DNA of 64,000 nucleotides from Lacrimispora saccharolytica (GCA_021531795.1 JADYUL010000012.1:1-64000), one strand, 5' to 3'. Counted from the first letter of the stretch, positions 33,168-42,603 are shown. Numbers and translations: made by a program. Notes: generated from the letters alone by a model not told the origin.

Positions 33168-34667
33168 TCAAATCCACATATTTTGTAAATACCTATCGTT
33201 AAAATCCTCATGATTTGACAGTACAACCTCTCTGCTGCTTTCAACAATTTTGCGCAATCTGTCATATTCACCGGTATTATCATTGCTTCGAACCAGATAT
33301 TTTATCGCTCCCAAAAGAGATGTATTACCACACGCTTCGGTAAGTGCAAGCAGACTCTCATCAATAAGTCCTATATTCACCATACTTACCGGGTTGACAT
33401 TCTTACCAAATCCACCGGCCAGTTCAACACTGTCAATGTCTTCATTCTTTATACCGCTCTCAAGAAGCAGAATATCGACTCCGGTTCTTATTGCGGCCTT
33501 CGCCATCTGAAGTTCACGAATATCTCTCTGACTCACACGTATTCTGCCCGCAATTGCAAATTCCGTCATATTCTCATCCGTAAAAGTGCCGTTTTTGTCA
33601 ATCAGAGCGTTTTTCCTAAGCTCAGCTACAACATCCACCATTCCGCTTCCGCAGATTCCGACAGGTGTTCGGCTACCGATAGTCTCATACTTGACTCTGA
33701 TGCCGTCTGTGATCGTGACTCCCGATATGGCTCCGGGAATGCTTGCAACACCGCTTGTAAGCCTGCCGCCCTCAAAAGCCGGTCCGGCCGATGTTGATGC
33801 TACATATATGCTACCGCCCGTCGACAGTGCAATTTCCCCATTGGTTCCAAGATCCAGAAGGAGGACATTCTCTTTTCTCCTGTCCAGCTCAAGATAATAG
33901 ATACCCGATACAATATCTCCTCCGATGTAAGCAGATATTCCGGGCATGAAGTCTACTCTCGCTCCTACCACCCTTTTATCTGTAAAAATCGCTCCACCTG
34001 ACCCGAATTTAGGCGCGAGGTCAACAGGTGCGAAGGGATATCTGCCAAGACCGGACACATCAAATCCAAGTAGGAGGTGGATCATCGTGGTATTTGCAGA
34101 TATTGCCACGCGTCCGACCTTTTCTTTGTCAGTAACCGTTCTAAGGAGTCCTGTTATAAGGACATTCAGGTCTGATACAATTATCTCTCTAAGCTTTACA
34201 GCGTACCCACGTGCAGCTGAATCAATCCTTGAAATAACGTCCGCGCCGAAGCTTCTCTGGTGATTGATTCCGCTTATTATTTCAAGAACATTGCCACTGT
34301 TATCAATAAGAGCGCCCTGGATAGTGGTTGTACCTATGTCTATCGCTATACACAGTGACTCAGCCTTGCCTCTACTGCATCCCGTTATTTCATCATAGTC
34401 CCCGGTGCTTATATCCTCTTCTGATGACAGTATCTCAACACCATCTATATCAAAGTCATCTGACACATAGGTCTGACACGCCAATCGGATACATTCTGCC
34501 TGTTCGTCTTTATGAAGCATACGTTTCTCACATGCCGAGAGCTCGGATACGTTTTCCGGGTCACAACCCCTTATTCTCACCTTGCACTTGCCGCAGGTGC
34601 CGTTACCGTTGCAGACAAGGGGTAAATATTTATTCTTTTCTATTATCAATTCCGATAGTTTCTTCAT
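33168..34667 (-). CDS. RACo-like protein: [2Fe-2S] ferredoxin domain plus ASKHA ATPase domain
   Basis: The N-terminal ferredoxin-like segment has cysteines in CNGNGTCGKCKVR and later RLACQTYV, enough for a [2Fe-2S] cluster. A linker and the ASKHA (DUF4445) domain follow, with AIDIGTTTIQGALID, LLLDLGTNGEIALS, ICGSGMVDVVAEL and VELAGGFGKNV. Relatives (RACo, RamA-like) use ATP to reduce corrinoid methyl-transfer proteins. No corrinoid protein or methyltransferase gene is nearby. At 499 residues it is shorter than typical RACo (about 600-650). Its partner is unknown. Confidence 0.85.
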   Translation of the reverse strand: MKKLSELIIEKNKYLPLVCNGNGTCGKCKVRIRGCDPENVSELSACEKRMLHKDEQAECIRLACQTYVSDDFDIDGVEILSSEEDISTGDYDEITGCSRGKAESLCIAIDIGTTTIQGALIDNSGNVLEIISGINHQRSFGADVISRIDSAARGYAVKLREIIVSDLNVLITGLLRTVTDKEKVGRVAISANTTMIHLLLGFDVSGLGRYPFAPVDLAPKFGSGGAIFTDKRVVGARVDFMPGISAYIGGDIVSGIYYLELDRRKENVLLLDLGTNGEIALSTGGSIYVASTSAGPAFEGGRLTSGVASIPGAISGVTITDGIRVKYETIGSRTPVGICGSGMVDVVAELRKNALIDKNGTFTDENMTEFAIAGRIRVSQRDIRELQMAKAAIRTGVDILLLESGIKNEDIDSVELAGGFGKNVNPVSMVNIGLIDESLLALTEACGNTSLLGAIKYLVRSNDNTGEYDRLRKIVESSREVVLSNHEDFNDRYLQNMWI

Positions 34668-34708
34668 TACCTATATTTTTACTTCTTATTTCTTCACACT
34701 TATAACAA

Positions 34709-34733
34709 AAGGGTCATGCAAGGCATGACCCTT
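34709..34733 (-). terminator. Terminator of ppdK
   Basis: Perfect 11-bp arms AAGGGTCATGC (34709-34719) and GCATGACCCTT (34723-34733) with a 3-nt loop are followed on the minus strand by TTGTTATAAG. The stem begins 14 bp after the ppdK stop. Confidence 0.85.
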
Positions 34734-34746
34734 AATCAGTTATGTA

Positions 34747-37644
34747 TTATTTCTCGTCCGACTTAAGATCATTATAAGTCTTCTTAGCTTCCTTCCAGCC
34801 GGCCTTGGCTCCGGCAACAGATGCCTTAGCCACTTCCTTGCCAACCTTAAGCGCTTCCTTACCAAGCTTATTGAGTTCTACTCCCGCCTGCGAAGCAACA
34901 TCAAGCGCTACATCCTTAGCCTTATTGCAGGCCTCTGATGCCTTCTTGCCTGCCTCGTTTGCCTTCTCACCGGCAACCTTAAGTGCTTCAGACACCTTAT
35001 CCTCAATACTTGCCTTATCATCCTTATTCTGGATAGCAGCCTGTGCTGCAGCAAGTCTTGCTATAGGTACTCTGAACGGGCTGCATGATACATAGTCAAG
35101 TCCAATCTTATGACAGAACTCTACCGACTGAGGATCTCCACCGTGCTCACCACAGATACCTACATGAAGATTAGGATTTACAGGCTTGCCAAGCTTAATA
35201 GACAGATCCATAAGTTTTCCGACACCTGCCTGGTCGAGACGTGCAAAAGGATCATTCTCGAATATCTTGGTATCATAATACGCTTCAAGGAACTTACCTG
35301 CATCATCTCTTGAGAAGCCAAAGGTCATCTGAGTAAGGTCATTGGTTCCGAAGCAGAAGAAATCAGCTTCAGTTGCAATTTCGTCAGCTGTAAGGGCGGC
35401 ACGAGGAATCTCAATCATTGTACCTACCTGATATTTGAGATTTACACCCGCATTAGCAATCTCTTCATCAGCTGTATCAACAACAATCTTCTTAACAACC
35501 TTTAACTCCTTAACATCACATACGAGTGGAATCATAATCTCCGGCTCAACCTTCCAATCAGGATGCTTACCTGCAACCTCGATGGCAGCTCTAATCACTG
35601 CCTTGGTCTGCATTCTGGCAATCTCAGGATAGGTTACGGCAAGTCTGATTCCTCTGTGACCCATCATAGGATTAAATTCATGTAATGAATTAATGTATTC
35701 CTTAATCTTCTCAACGCTCTTGCCCTGCTTGTATGCAAGTTTTGCGATATCCTTCTCCTCAATCGGAACGAACTCATGTAACGGCGGATCAAGGAATCTG
35801 ATTGTAACAGGACATCCCTCAAGAGCCTCATATAACGCAACGAAATCTGACTGTTGGTATGGAAGGATTCTCTCAAGAGCATCCTCTCTCTCCTCTACGG
35901 TATCAGCACAGATCATTTCTCTGAAGGTAGCAATTCTGCTCTCCTCAAAGAACATATGCTCAGTACGACACAGACCGATACCTTCTGCACCAAGCTCTCT
36001 TGCCTTTTTTGCATCCTGAGGAGTATCTGCATTGGTTCTGACAGAAAGTCTTCTGTACTTATCAGCCCATGCCATTACTCTTCCAAATTCTCCTGCAATC
36101 TGAGCATCTACGGTCGGGATAATGCCATCATATATATTACCTGTAGAACCGTCAATTGAGATTGAATCACCCTCTGTATATTCCTTACCGGCGAGGGTAA
36201 ACTTCTTATTAGCCTCATCCATGCTGATATCACCACAACCTGATACACAGCACTTACCCATTCCTCTTGCAACCACAGCTGCATGACTGGTCATTCCGCC
36301 TCTAACTGTAAGTATACCCTGTGCAGCTTTCATTCCTGTGATATCCTCAGGGGAAGTCTCCAGACGGACTAAAACAACCTTTTCACCGCGCTCTGCCCAT
36401 GCAACGGCATCATCTGCCGAGAATACAACCTTACCGCAGGCTGCTCCCGGAGATGCACCGAGTCCCTTGCCGGCAGGAGTTGCATTCTTAAGTGCAGTAA
36501 CATCAAACTGAGGATGAAGAAGTGTATCGAGGTTACGAGGATCGATCATGAGCACTGCCTCTTCCTCTGTACGCATACCTTCATCAACAAGGTCACACGC
36601 AATCTTAAGAGCTGCCTGAGCTGTTCTCTTACCATTTCTTGTCTGAAGCATATATAGTTTACCGTGCTCTACAGTAAACTCCATATCCTGCATATCTCTG
36701 TAATGATTCTCTAACTTCTCGCATACATCCTTAAACTGAGCGAAGGCCTCAGGGAACTTCTCCTCCATCTCAGCTATCTTCATAGGTGTTCTTACGCCTG
36801 CTACTACATCCTCACCCTGTGCATTGGTTAAGAACTCACCGAAGAGTCCCTTATTACCTGTTGCGGGATCACGTGTAAAGGCAACACCGGTTCCACAGTC
36901 ATCACCCATATTACCAAAGGCCATTGACTGAACATTAACAGCCGTGCCCCATGAATACGGAATATCATTATCTCTTCTGTATACATTGGCACGAGGATTG
37001 TCCCATGAACGGAATACAGCCTTAATTGCTCCATACAACTGTTCCTTGGGATCTGTTGGGAAGTCTGTACCGATCTTCTCCTTATATTCTGCCTTGAACT
37101 GGTTAGCTAATTCCTTGAGGTCATCGGCAGTAAGCTCAACGTCCTGAGTTACACCTCTGTCAGCCTTCATCTTATCGATGAGCTCCTCAAAGTACTTCTT
37201 GCCTACCTCCATTACCACATCAGAATACATCTGGATGAATCTTCTGTAGCAATCCCATGCCCAACGAGGATTACCTGACTTCTCTGCAATTACATTAACA
37301 ACGTCTTCATTAAGACCAAGATTAAGAATTGTGTCCATCATACCGGGCATTGATGCTCTTGCGCCGGAACGAACTGATACAAGCAAAGGATTCTCCAGAT
37401 CGCCAAACTTCTTACCGGTGATTTCCTCCATCTTGACGATGTACTCATCAATCTGTCCCTTAATCTCATCGTTAATCTCACGTCCGTCCTCATAATACTG
37501 CGTACAAGCTTCAGTTGTAATTGTGAAGCCCTGAGGTACGGGAAGACCAAGATTGGTCATTTCTGCAAGGTTTGCTCCCTTTCCACCAAGCAGATTGCGC
37601 ATGTCAGCTTTACCTTCGCTGAATAAATAAACCCACTTCTTCAT
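34747..37644 (-). CDS. ppdK: Pyruvate, phosphate dikinase with ~95-residue C-terminal extension
   Basis: PPDK interconverts pyruvate, ATP and Pi with PEP, AMP and PPi; in fermentative clostridia it often replaces or complements pyruvate kinase. Seen in order: the ATP-grasp domain (LGGKGANLAEM near residue 21, VRSGARASMPGMMDTILNLG), the swivelling phosphohistidine domain (GGMTSHAAVVARGMGKCCV), and the PEP-binding barrel (GLCRTEHMFFE, GICGEHGGDP). The normal end is RVPIARLAAAQAAI near residue 870. A further 95 residues rich in Lys, Ala and Glu follow. The gene is 60 bp downstream of glyS. Confidence 0.96.
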   Translation of the reverse strand: MKKWVYLFSEGKADMRNLLGGKGANLAEMTNLGLPVPQGFTITTEACTQYYEDGREINDEIKGQIDEYIVKMEEITGKKFGDLENPLLVSVRSGARASMPGMMDTILNLGLNEDVVNVIAEKSGNPRWAWDCYRRFIQMYSDVVMEVGKKYFEELIDKMKADRGVTQDVELTADDLKELANQFKAEYKEKIGTDFPTDPKEQLYGAIKAVFRSWDNPRANVYRRDNDIPYSWGTAVNVQSMAFGNMGDDCGTGVAFTRDPATGNKGLFGEFLTNAQGEDVVAGVRTPMKIAEMEEKFPEAFAQFKDVCEKLENHYRDMQDMEFTVEHGKLYMLQTRNGKRTAQAALKIACDLVDEGMRTEEEAVLMIDPRNLDTLLHPQFDVTALKNATPAGKGLGASPGAACGKVVFSADDAVAWAERGEKVVLVRLETSPEDITGMKAAQGILTVRGGMTSHAAVVARGMGKCCVSGCGDISMDEANKKFTLAGKEYTEGDSISIDGSTGNIYDGIIPTVDAQIAGEFGRVMAWADKYRRLSVRTNADTPQDAKKARELGAEGIGLCRTEHMFFEESRIATFREMICADTVEEREDALERILPYQQSDFVALYEALEGCPVTIRFLDPPLHEFVPIEEKDIAKLAYKQGKSVEKIKEYINSLHEFNPMMGHRGIRLAVTYPEIARMQTKAVIRAAIEVAGKHPDWKVEPEIMIPLVCDVKELKVVKKIVVDTADEEIANAGVNLKYQVGTMIEIPRAALTADEIATEADFFCFGTNDLTQMTFGFSRDDAGKFLEAYYDTKIFENDPFARLDQAGVGKLMDLSIKLGKPVNPNLHVGICGEHGGDPQSVEFCHKIGLDYVSCSPFRVPIARLAAAQAAIQNKDDKASIEDKVSEALKVAGEKANEAGKKASEACNKAKDVALDVASQAGVELNKLGKEALKVGKEVAKASVAGAKAGWKEAKKTYNDLKSDEK

Positions 37645-37704
37645 ATCAACTCTCCTTCTACATTTATATGCCCCAAGAAAGACATTTTCTTAAGTCGCAA
37701 GGAC

Positions 37705-39093
37705 TTAGAATGTAAACTTATCAGCAAACCAGGCATCAAGCTCATCAATCTTAACTCTCACCTGCTCCATGCTGTCGCGGAATCTGATTGTTACCGCATT
37801 ATCCTCTTCTGAATCAAAATCGTATGTTACGCAGAACGGTGTACCGATTTCATCCTGTCTTCTGTATCTCTTTCCGATATTACCTCTGTCGTCAAACTCA
37901 CAGTTGTATTTCTTCGAAAGAGCTGCGAATACCTTCTCGGCGCCCTCGTTAAGCTTCTTGGACAGCGGAAGTACACCAATCTTAACAGGTGCCAGAGCCG
38001 GATGGAATCTAAGCACCGTACGCATATCATTGTCGCCTAAGTCTTCCTCATCATATGCTGCACACAGGAAAGCAAGAACCACTCTGTCAGCTCCAAGTGA
38101 AGGCTCAACTACATACGGAACATATTTCTCCTTCTTCTCATCATCGAAGTATGACATATCTTCGCCCGATACATTCTGATGCTGTGTCAGGTCGTAGTCT
38201 GTTCTGTCAGCAATACCCCAAAGCTCGCCCCAGCCGAACGGGAACTTGAATTCAATATCTGTTGTTCCCTTAGAATAGAAGCAAAGCTCTTCAGGATCAT
38301 GATCACGCAGACGCATCTCATCCTCCTTGATTCCGAGCGAGATGAGCCAGTCACGACAGAAGGCTCTCCAGTACTGGAACCACTCAAGATCTGTTCCGGG
38401 CTCACAGAAGAACTCAAGTTCCATCTGCTCGAACTCTCTGGTTCGGAAGGTGAAGTTACCGGGTGTGATCTCATTTCTGAAGGACTTACCAATCTGACCT
38501 ATTCCGAATGGGATCTTCTTTCTTGAAGTACGCTGTACATTCTTGAAATTAACGAAGATACCCTGTGCCGTTTCAGGTCTTAAGTAAACTGTATTCTTAG
38601 CATCCTCTGTAACACCCTGGAAGGTCTTAAACATGAGGTTAAACTGTCTGATATCTGTAAAGTTGTGCTTGCCACAGGTCGGACAGGGGATATTGTTGTC
38701 CTCAACAAAGGCCTTCATCTCTTCCTGCGAGAATGCATCAATGGGCTTAGGAAGTGATATTCCCTTCTCCTCTGCATAATCCTCAATAAGCTTATCTGCC
38801 CTGAATCTCTCGTGGCATTCCTTACAGTCCATAAGAGGATCGGCAAAGCCGCCCAAGTGTCCTGAGGCAACCCAGGTTTGGGGATTCATAAGAATAGCAC
38901 AATCCACACCTACATTATACGGATTCTCCTGAATAAACTTCTGCCACCATGCTTTCTTGACATTGTTCTTTAGTTCAACTCCCAGATTACCGTAATCCCA
39001 GGTGTTAGCCAGTCCGCCGTAAATCTCACTTCCGGGATATACGAATCCCCTTGATTTAGCGAGACTAACAATTTTGTCCATCGACTTTTCCAT
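37705..39093 (-). CDS. glyS: Glycyl-tRNA synthetase, dimeric type
   Basis: A 462-residue class II synthetase of the alpha2 type: [21 protein letters not shown] at the N-terminus, [15 protein letters not shown] (motif 2 region) and [17 protein letters not shown] (motif 3). The C-terminal anticodon-binding domain includes [15 protein letters not shown] and [18 protein letters not shown]. Length is normal for the eukaryote-like dimeric form used by many Firmicutes. It follows a small lipoprotein gene by 22 bp, and there is no T-box leader. Confidence 0.97.
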   Translation of the reverse strand: MEKSMDKIVSLAKSRGFVYPGSEIYGGLANTWDYGNLGVELKNNVKKAWWQKFIQENPYNVGVDCAILMNPQTWVASGHLGGFADPLMDCKECHERFRADKLIEDYAEEKGISLPKPIDAFSQEEMKAFVEDNNIPCPTCGKHNFTDIRQFNLMFKTFQGVTEDAKNTVYLRPETAQGIFVNFKNVQRTSRKKIPFGIGQIGKSFRNEITPGNFTFRTREFEQMELEFFCEPGTDLEWFQYWRAFCRDWLISLGIKEDEMRLRDHDPEELCFYSKGTTDIEFKFPFGWGELWGIADRTDYDLTQHQNVSGEDMSYFDDEKKEKYVPYVVEPSLGADRVVLAFLCAAYDEEDLGDNDMRTVLRFHPALAPVKIGVLPLSKKLNEGAEKVFAALSKKYNCEFDDRGNIGKRYRRQDEIGTPFCVTYDFDSEEDNAVTIRFRDSMEQVRVKIDELDAWFADKFTF

Positions 39094-39115
39094 AATTATC
39101 TCCTTCTGTCAAATA

Positions 39116-39712
39116 TTAATTGAACACAATATAAGAAGTCTCTCCTTCTTTAACATGTGCGCTTTTCTTATTATCATTCAAGGTAACATTGCCTCCGATA
39201 TATGCAATGTCACCGGTTGTCACAACATCGGTCTCCATATTGATGATTAATATCTTCATTTCTTCTGAAGCAATCAGCTTATCCATCGATGCTACAGACT
39301 CATCATTAACATCAATTAATCCTTTACCGAAATTGTAACCTGCCTTAACAGCCTGTGCGATTGTACCGTAAAATACCGGCACTCGGTTAAGTTCAAAGAA
39401 GGCATTGTCACTGGGATATTCGATCACACAGCTTAATATGTCATCCCTTACGCCTGATTTTTTAAGCGTTACAGCCTTGGAATTAGCCGAATTATATTCT
39501 TCTATGGAATTCTTTGTAAACTGAATCCAGTCGTCATAGTTATACTCAGTTGTATCAAAATCCTCAAATACATATTCGGTTATTCCCATGTCCTTATCAA
39601 GAACCAGGGTGTCCGCGTCAATAGAAGTAATTCCGCATCCGGAAACAACTAAAAATAGGCAGGATAACAAAACAATAATCGCACTCTTCCTACCTATTCT
39701 GAATATTCTCAT
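39116..39712 (-). CDS. Uncharacterised lipoprotein
   Basis: A 198-residue protein with a lipoprotein signal peptide (IIVLLSCLFLVVSGCGIT). The mature part contains YNYDDWIQFTKNSIEEYNS, FFELNRVPVFYGTIAQAVKAGYNF and IAYIGGNVTLNDNKKSAHV. No known family was recognised; it looks like a single compact extracytoplasmic domain. It has its own promoter and is the first gene of the lipoprotein-glyS-ppdK run. Confidence 0.75.
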   Translation of the reverse strand: MRIFRIGRKSAIIVLLSCLFLVVSGCGITSIDADTLVLDKDMGITEYVFEDFDTTEYNYDDWIQFTKNSIEEYNSANSKAVTLKKSGVRDDILSCVIEYPSDNAFFELNRVPVFYGTIAQAVKAGYNFGKGLIDVNDESVASMDKLIASEEMKILIINMETDVVTTGDIAYIGGNVTLNDNKKSAHVKEGETSYIVFN

Positions 39713-39734
39713 AATATAAACACCTCACCCATCA

Positions 39735-39764
39735 ATTATACACGTAATACGCATATCTTGGCAA
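39735..39764 (-). promoter_or_regulatory. Promoter of the lipoprotein-glyS-ppdK run
   Basis: Minus-strand TTGCCA (39759-39764) and TATAAT (39735-39740) are 18 bp apart, and GAGGTG follows at the ribosome-binding position before the lipoprotein start. This is the only strong promoter seen upstream of glyS. Confidence 0.7.
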
Positions 39765-39794
39765 TAATTTTAACCACTTTGATGGACAAGAGAT

Positions 39795-39826
39795 TAAAAA
39801 ATCAGGCAGGGTATACCTGCCTGATT
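39795..39826 (-). terminator. Terminator of nrdR
   Basis: Perfect 11-bp arms AATCAGGCAGG (39800-39810) and CCTGCCTGATT (39816-39826), then a T6 run on the minus strand (39795-39800). It starts 4 bp after the nrdR stop. Confidence 0.92.
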
Positions 39827-39829
39827 ACA

Positions 39830-40285
39830 TTATCGTCCTGCCATTACATTCTTAAGCTCATCCATAAAAGTATTAAGGTCCTTAAACTCCCTATAAACAG
39901 ATGCAAATCTGACATAAGCAACCTCATCTAAGGCCTTAAGTTTGCGCATAAGAATCTCGCCTACAATATCACTCGGAATCTCACGCTCCTCAAGATTAAA
40001 GATTTCGTTTTCAACCTCATCCACAAGCTTGGTAATCTGAGCTGCAGACACAGGTCTCTTATGGCATGCTCTGAGCACACCGCTCTCAATCTTCGCTCTG
40101 TCATAGGCCTCCCTGTTATTATCCTTCTTGATAATAATCAGCGGAATGGTCTCCACCTTCTCATAGGTAGTGAAACGCTTACCACACTCATCACAGACCC
40201 TTCTTCTTCTGATGGAGTTGTTCTCCTCAGCAGGTCTGGAATCTATAACTCTGGTATTCTCGTGATTGCAAAATGGACACTTCAT
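39830..40285 (-). CDS. nrdR: Transcriptional repressor NrdR
   Basis: A 151-residue protein with an N-terminal zinc ribbon (MKCPFCNHENTRVIDSR and RRRVCDECGKRFTTYE) and a C-terminal ATP-cone domain. NrdR represses ribonucleotide reductase genes according to ATP/dATP levels. The gene is monocistronic between its own promoter and terminator. No ribonucleotide reductase gene or clear NrdR box was found in this window. Confidence 0.97.
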   Translation of the reverse strand: MKCPFCNHENTRVIDSRPAEENNSIRRRRVCDECGKRFTTYEKVETIPLIIIKKDNNREAYDRAKIESGVLRACHKRPVSAAQITKLVDEVENEIFNLEEREIPSDIVGEILMRKLKALDEVAYVRFASVYREFKDLNTFMDELKNVMAGR

Positions 40286-40329
40286 TAGTCAATAATCCCC
40301 TCGAATGATATTCATAAAATCATAAAACA

Positions 40330-40358
40330 ATTATATTGTATGAATCTTATTATGTCAA
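40330..40358 (-). promoter_or_regulatory. Consensus promoter of nrdR
   Basis: TTGACA (40353-40358) and TATAAT (40330-40335) on the minus strand, both perfect and 17 bp apart. The -35 directly abuts the stop codon of the upstream membrane-protein gene. Leader about 38 nt. Confidence 0.85.
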
Positions 40359-41279
40359 CTAATTCTGTTTTTCTGCATCATCTTGATGCCTTTTAGTAAG
40401 AATAAAATTCTTCAGTTCCTCCAAACTCTCCTTATACTTGACGGAAGACAGATTCGGATTACCCTTTAAGGTAATGGTTCTTACAATGTCTCTTCTAAGA
40501 GCAAGCTGATGGATCCGATCCTTCATAACACCAATACGAAGTCTTATCCTGTCAATCTCATCACGCTGCTCTTCACTAAGTTCGACCTTGGCTCTCGCAA
40601 GCAGAATCTTATCTTCTATTCGTTCTATAGTATACTCTATCCTATCCTGGATTCTTGCTACAGACTGCTGCCTCTCATCATCAACAACAGCAAGTATCAC
40701 ATCCATGCGCTTATGGATTCTGTCTGCTTCAGCCTTAAGATTGTCAAGACGAACCAGGAGATTCCTAAGATCGATAGCATCCTTAAATGATATTGAGAAG
40801 TCGGACACAAAGAATATTGTAGTAACAAAGGTAAGCGCATTAAGTACCGTATACGGAATTGCCCTCATCAGACTATCCACCGGTTCGTGAATTACCCTGG
40901 TAATCAGTATGGTCGCAAAACCCCAGCCCAGGGATGCACCTAAGCATATATGTCCGTTAAGATTAAGCGGCTGCTTGGAATAATCCCAGTATCTGACCTT
41001 GAATATTGCCTCCATTGCAGCTCCGGTTGCGTATTCAAGAATCGATGCAATTATACTTCCTGACACAAATGTAAGAATAAGGTTATCCCTAAAGGGGGCT
41101 GCTGCCATAAGCATGACACAGGCACCGCTTCCGTATATCGGTATCATGGGTCCCTTGAGGAAGCCTCGGTTAACGGGATGTCTTCCCTTGATTGAGCAGT
41201 ATGAGCTTTCCCATATCCACCCTACAAAGCTGTATATATAGAAAAAGAACAGCCACTGCGTAAATGTGTAATCATTCAT
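40359..41279 (-). CDS. CmpB-type (putative ABC-transporter type IV) membrane protein with cytoplasmic coiled coil
   Basis: About 306 residues. The N-terminal half is a membrane domain with FFFYIYSFVGWIWESSYCSIKGRH and VNRGFLKGPMIPIYGSGA, then LEYATGAAMEAIFKVRYWDYS and LNGHICLGASLGWG, the signature of the ABC_trans_CmpB family. The C-terminal half is highly charged and helical (about residues 180-300), probably a coiled coil. The family name is not backed by clear function. The start at 41279 follows AGAGGTGA. It lies downstream of the RNase P RNA gene with only about 20 bp between. Confidence 0.8.
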   Translation of the reverse strand: MNDYTFTQWLFFFYIYSFVGWIWESSYCSIKGRHPVNRGFLKGPMIPIYGSGACVMLMAAAPFRDNLILTFVSGSIIASILEYATGAAMEAIFKVRYWDYSKQPLNLNGHICLGASLGWGFATILITRVIHEPVDSLMRAIPYTVLNALTFVTTIFFVSDFSISFKDAIDLRNLLVRLDNLKAEADRIHKRMDVILAVVDDERQQSVARIQDRIEYTIERIEDKILLARAKVELSEEQRDEIDRIRLRIGVMKDRIHQLALRRDIVRTITLKGNPNLSSVKYKESLEELKNFILTKRHQDDAEKQN

Positions 41280-41297
41280 AATGTTCACCTCTTCTAA

Positions 41298-41638
41298 ATG
41301 TGTGGGGCTATAAGCCGGGTTATGTCATTTAAGACGATCATCTGTCTAGGACGACTGTTACCAGCCGCCTCAAGCGACCTACCCGGAGACAGGACGGGCC
41401 GCCCTATGGTCTCCATATTTGGTCTTGCTTCGGATGGGGTTTACATGGCTACCTGCTGTTACCAGAGGCACGGTGGTCTCTTACACCGCCTTTTCACCCT
41501 TACCACTTTCGTGGCGGTTATTTTCTGTTGCACTTTCCTTAGAGTCACCTCCACCGGACGTTATCCGGCATCCTGCCCTGCGAAGCCCGGACTTTCCTCA
41601 CCTGGATTAACCAGCCGCGATCGTCCACCCCACACATA
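41298..41638 (-). ncRNA. rnpB: RNase P RNA (class A type)
   Basis: Transcribed on the minus strand, about 341 nt. The closing P1 helix pairs TGTGTGGGG at the 5' end with CCCCACACA at the 3' end. Conserved core elements are GAGGAAAGTCCGGGCT near the 5' end, ACAGAAA, GGTAAGGGTGAAA, GTAAACCCC, and ACATAACCCGGCTTAT near the 3' end. It is the catalytic RNA that trims tRNA 5' leaders. It lies immediately downstream of the DUF1980-fusion GTPase gene (12 bp), so its own promoter must sit within or at the end of that gene. Confidence 0.96.
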
Positions 41639-41649
41639 AGAATATGATG

Positions 41650-42597
41650 TTATAAATTGCTAAAGTCGATAACCGGAGTCTTGGGTGCTTTGACTGTGGT
41701 AACGCTGTTAGCGTACAGTACGGGTCCCACACCCTGATAAGCATCAAGCTGCTCTATCTTAATTGTTGCATTTACCCGAACATAGCTTTTCTCCGTCAGA
41801 TATTTCGCATCCTTATACTTGCATGCGTATCCCAGAAAAGCCATATCGTCCTCACAGCAGGTCATTGCCATCCTGCCGGGAACGAAATAGGAATCATCAA
41901 ACATCGGAGGCTTGGCAACCATTCCCACATACTCAATGGTCTTGCCCTCATATCGCTCCAGATTATCTGAAATATCAATAAACCAGATCGCATATCCTGT
42001 ATCGTCTAGCTTAATCACATCAGCATTAATGTCAAACGGCAGCTCCTCGTCCAAGGACACATTAAGTTCTCCGTCCTTATCCTCAAATATTATCTCTGCC
42101 GACTGGTTGACTGCCTTCACACTTCTCTTGAAGTTCGCCAGATTATCAATGCCGTCACATCTGTTGAAGATTACCATGTCGCTGTTTCTGACCTGCTCTC
42201 CAACCAGACTCTTCATATTGCTGTAGAATATGGAAAAAGTGCTCGCGTCAATTGTTGTAATCTGTTGTTCTATGCTCCAATCGGATGGAAGGACTATCTC
42301 CTTCGGATTCCACATACCGTTAAACTCAACAATGATCCTTGAAGGCTTGACCCTGGCTGAAATCTCACTGAGTTTATCCGTATTGAAATCCTCCCTGTCA
42401 TCGATTATCTCAAGAACAGTATTGGTTGAGGATAATACATCTTCCTCGAATTCCACTTCTCCCTCTTCACACAGGATGAGCAGAGTCCTACCCTTTGAAC
42501 GGAAGTAAGGCTGTGTGATCGTATATTTAATGAATTCCGATTTGCCGCTCTCTAAGAAGCCATTTATCATATATACCGGAATCTTACTGAATCTCAT
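41650..42597 (-). CDS. COG0523-like GTPase fused to a DUF1980 (YcgQ)-like C-terminal domain
   Basis: The N-terminal ~180 residues form a CobW/G3E-like GTPase domain with P-loop GFLESGKS, IIVEFNGMWNP and VIFNRCDGID. The internal CxCC metal-binding motif of COG0523 proteins is absent. The C-terminal ~120 residues (YEGKTIEYVGMVAKPP, GRMAMTCCEDDMAFLGYAC) resemble the C-terminal part of DUF1980/TIGR03943 proteins such as YcgQ, which carry a conserved CC pair. The start at 42597 follows TAGGTGA, and the gene is coupled to the upstream GTPase. A role in metal handling is inferred. Confidence 0.72.
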   Translation of the reverse strand: MRFSKIPVYMINGFLESGKSEFIKYTITQPYFRSKGRTLLILCEEGEVEFEEDVLSSTNTVLEIIDDREDFNTDKLSEISARVKPSRIIVEFNGMWNPKEIVLPSDWSIEQQITTIDASTFSIFYSNMKSLVGEQVRNSDMVIFNRCDGIDNLANFKRSVKAVNQSAEIIFEDKDGELNVSLDEELPFDINADVIKLDDTGYAIWFIDISDNLERYEGKTIEYVGMVAKPPMFDDSYFVPGRMAMTCCEDDMAFLGYACKYKDAKYLTEKSYVRVNATIKIEQLDAYQGVGPVLYANSVTTVKAPKTPVIDFSNL

Positions 42598-42603
42598 ATT
42601 CAC

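Noticed and set aside
39094-39115. T-box leader for glyS or alaS
   Set aside because: Gaps upstream (about 22 and 40 bp) are far too short for a T-box, and no conserved T-box sequence is present.
41298-41639. Plus-strand open frames of 63 and 113 codons
   Set aside because: They lie exactly over the RNase P RNA gene on the other strand and are by-products of its sequence.
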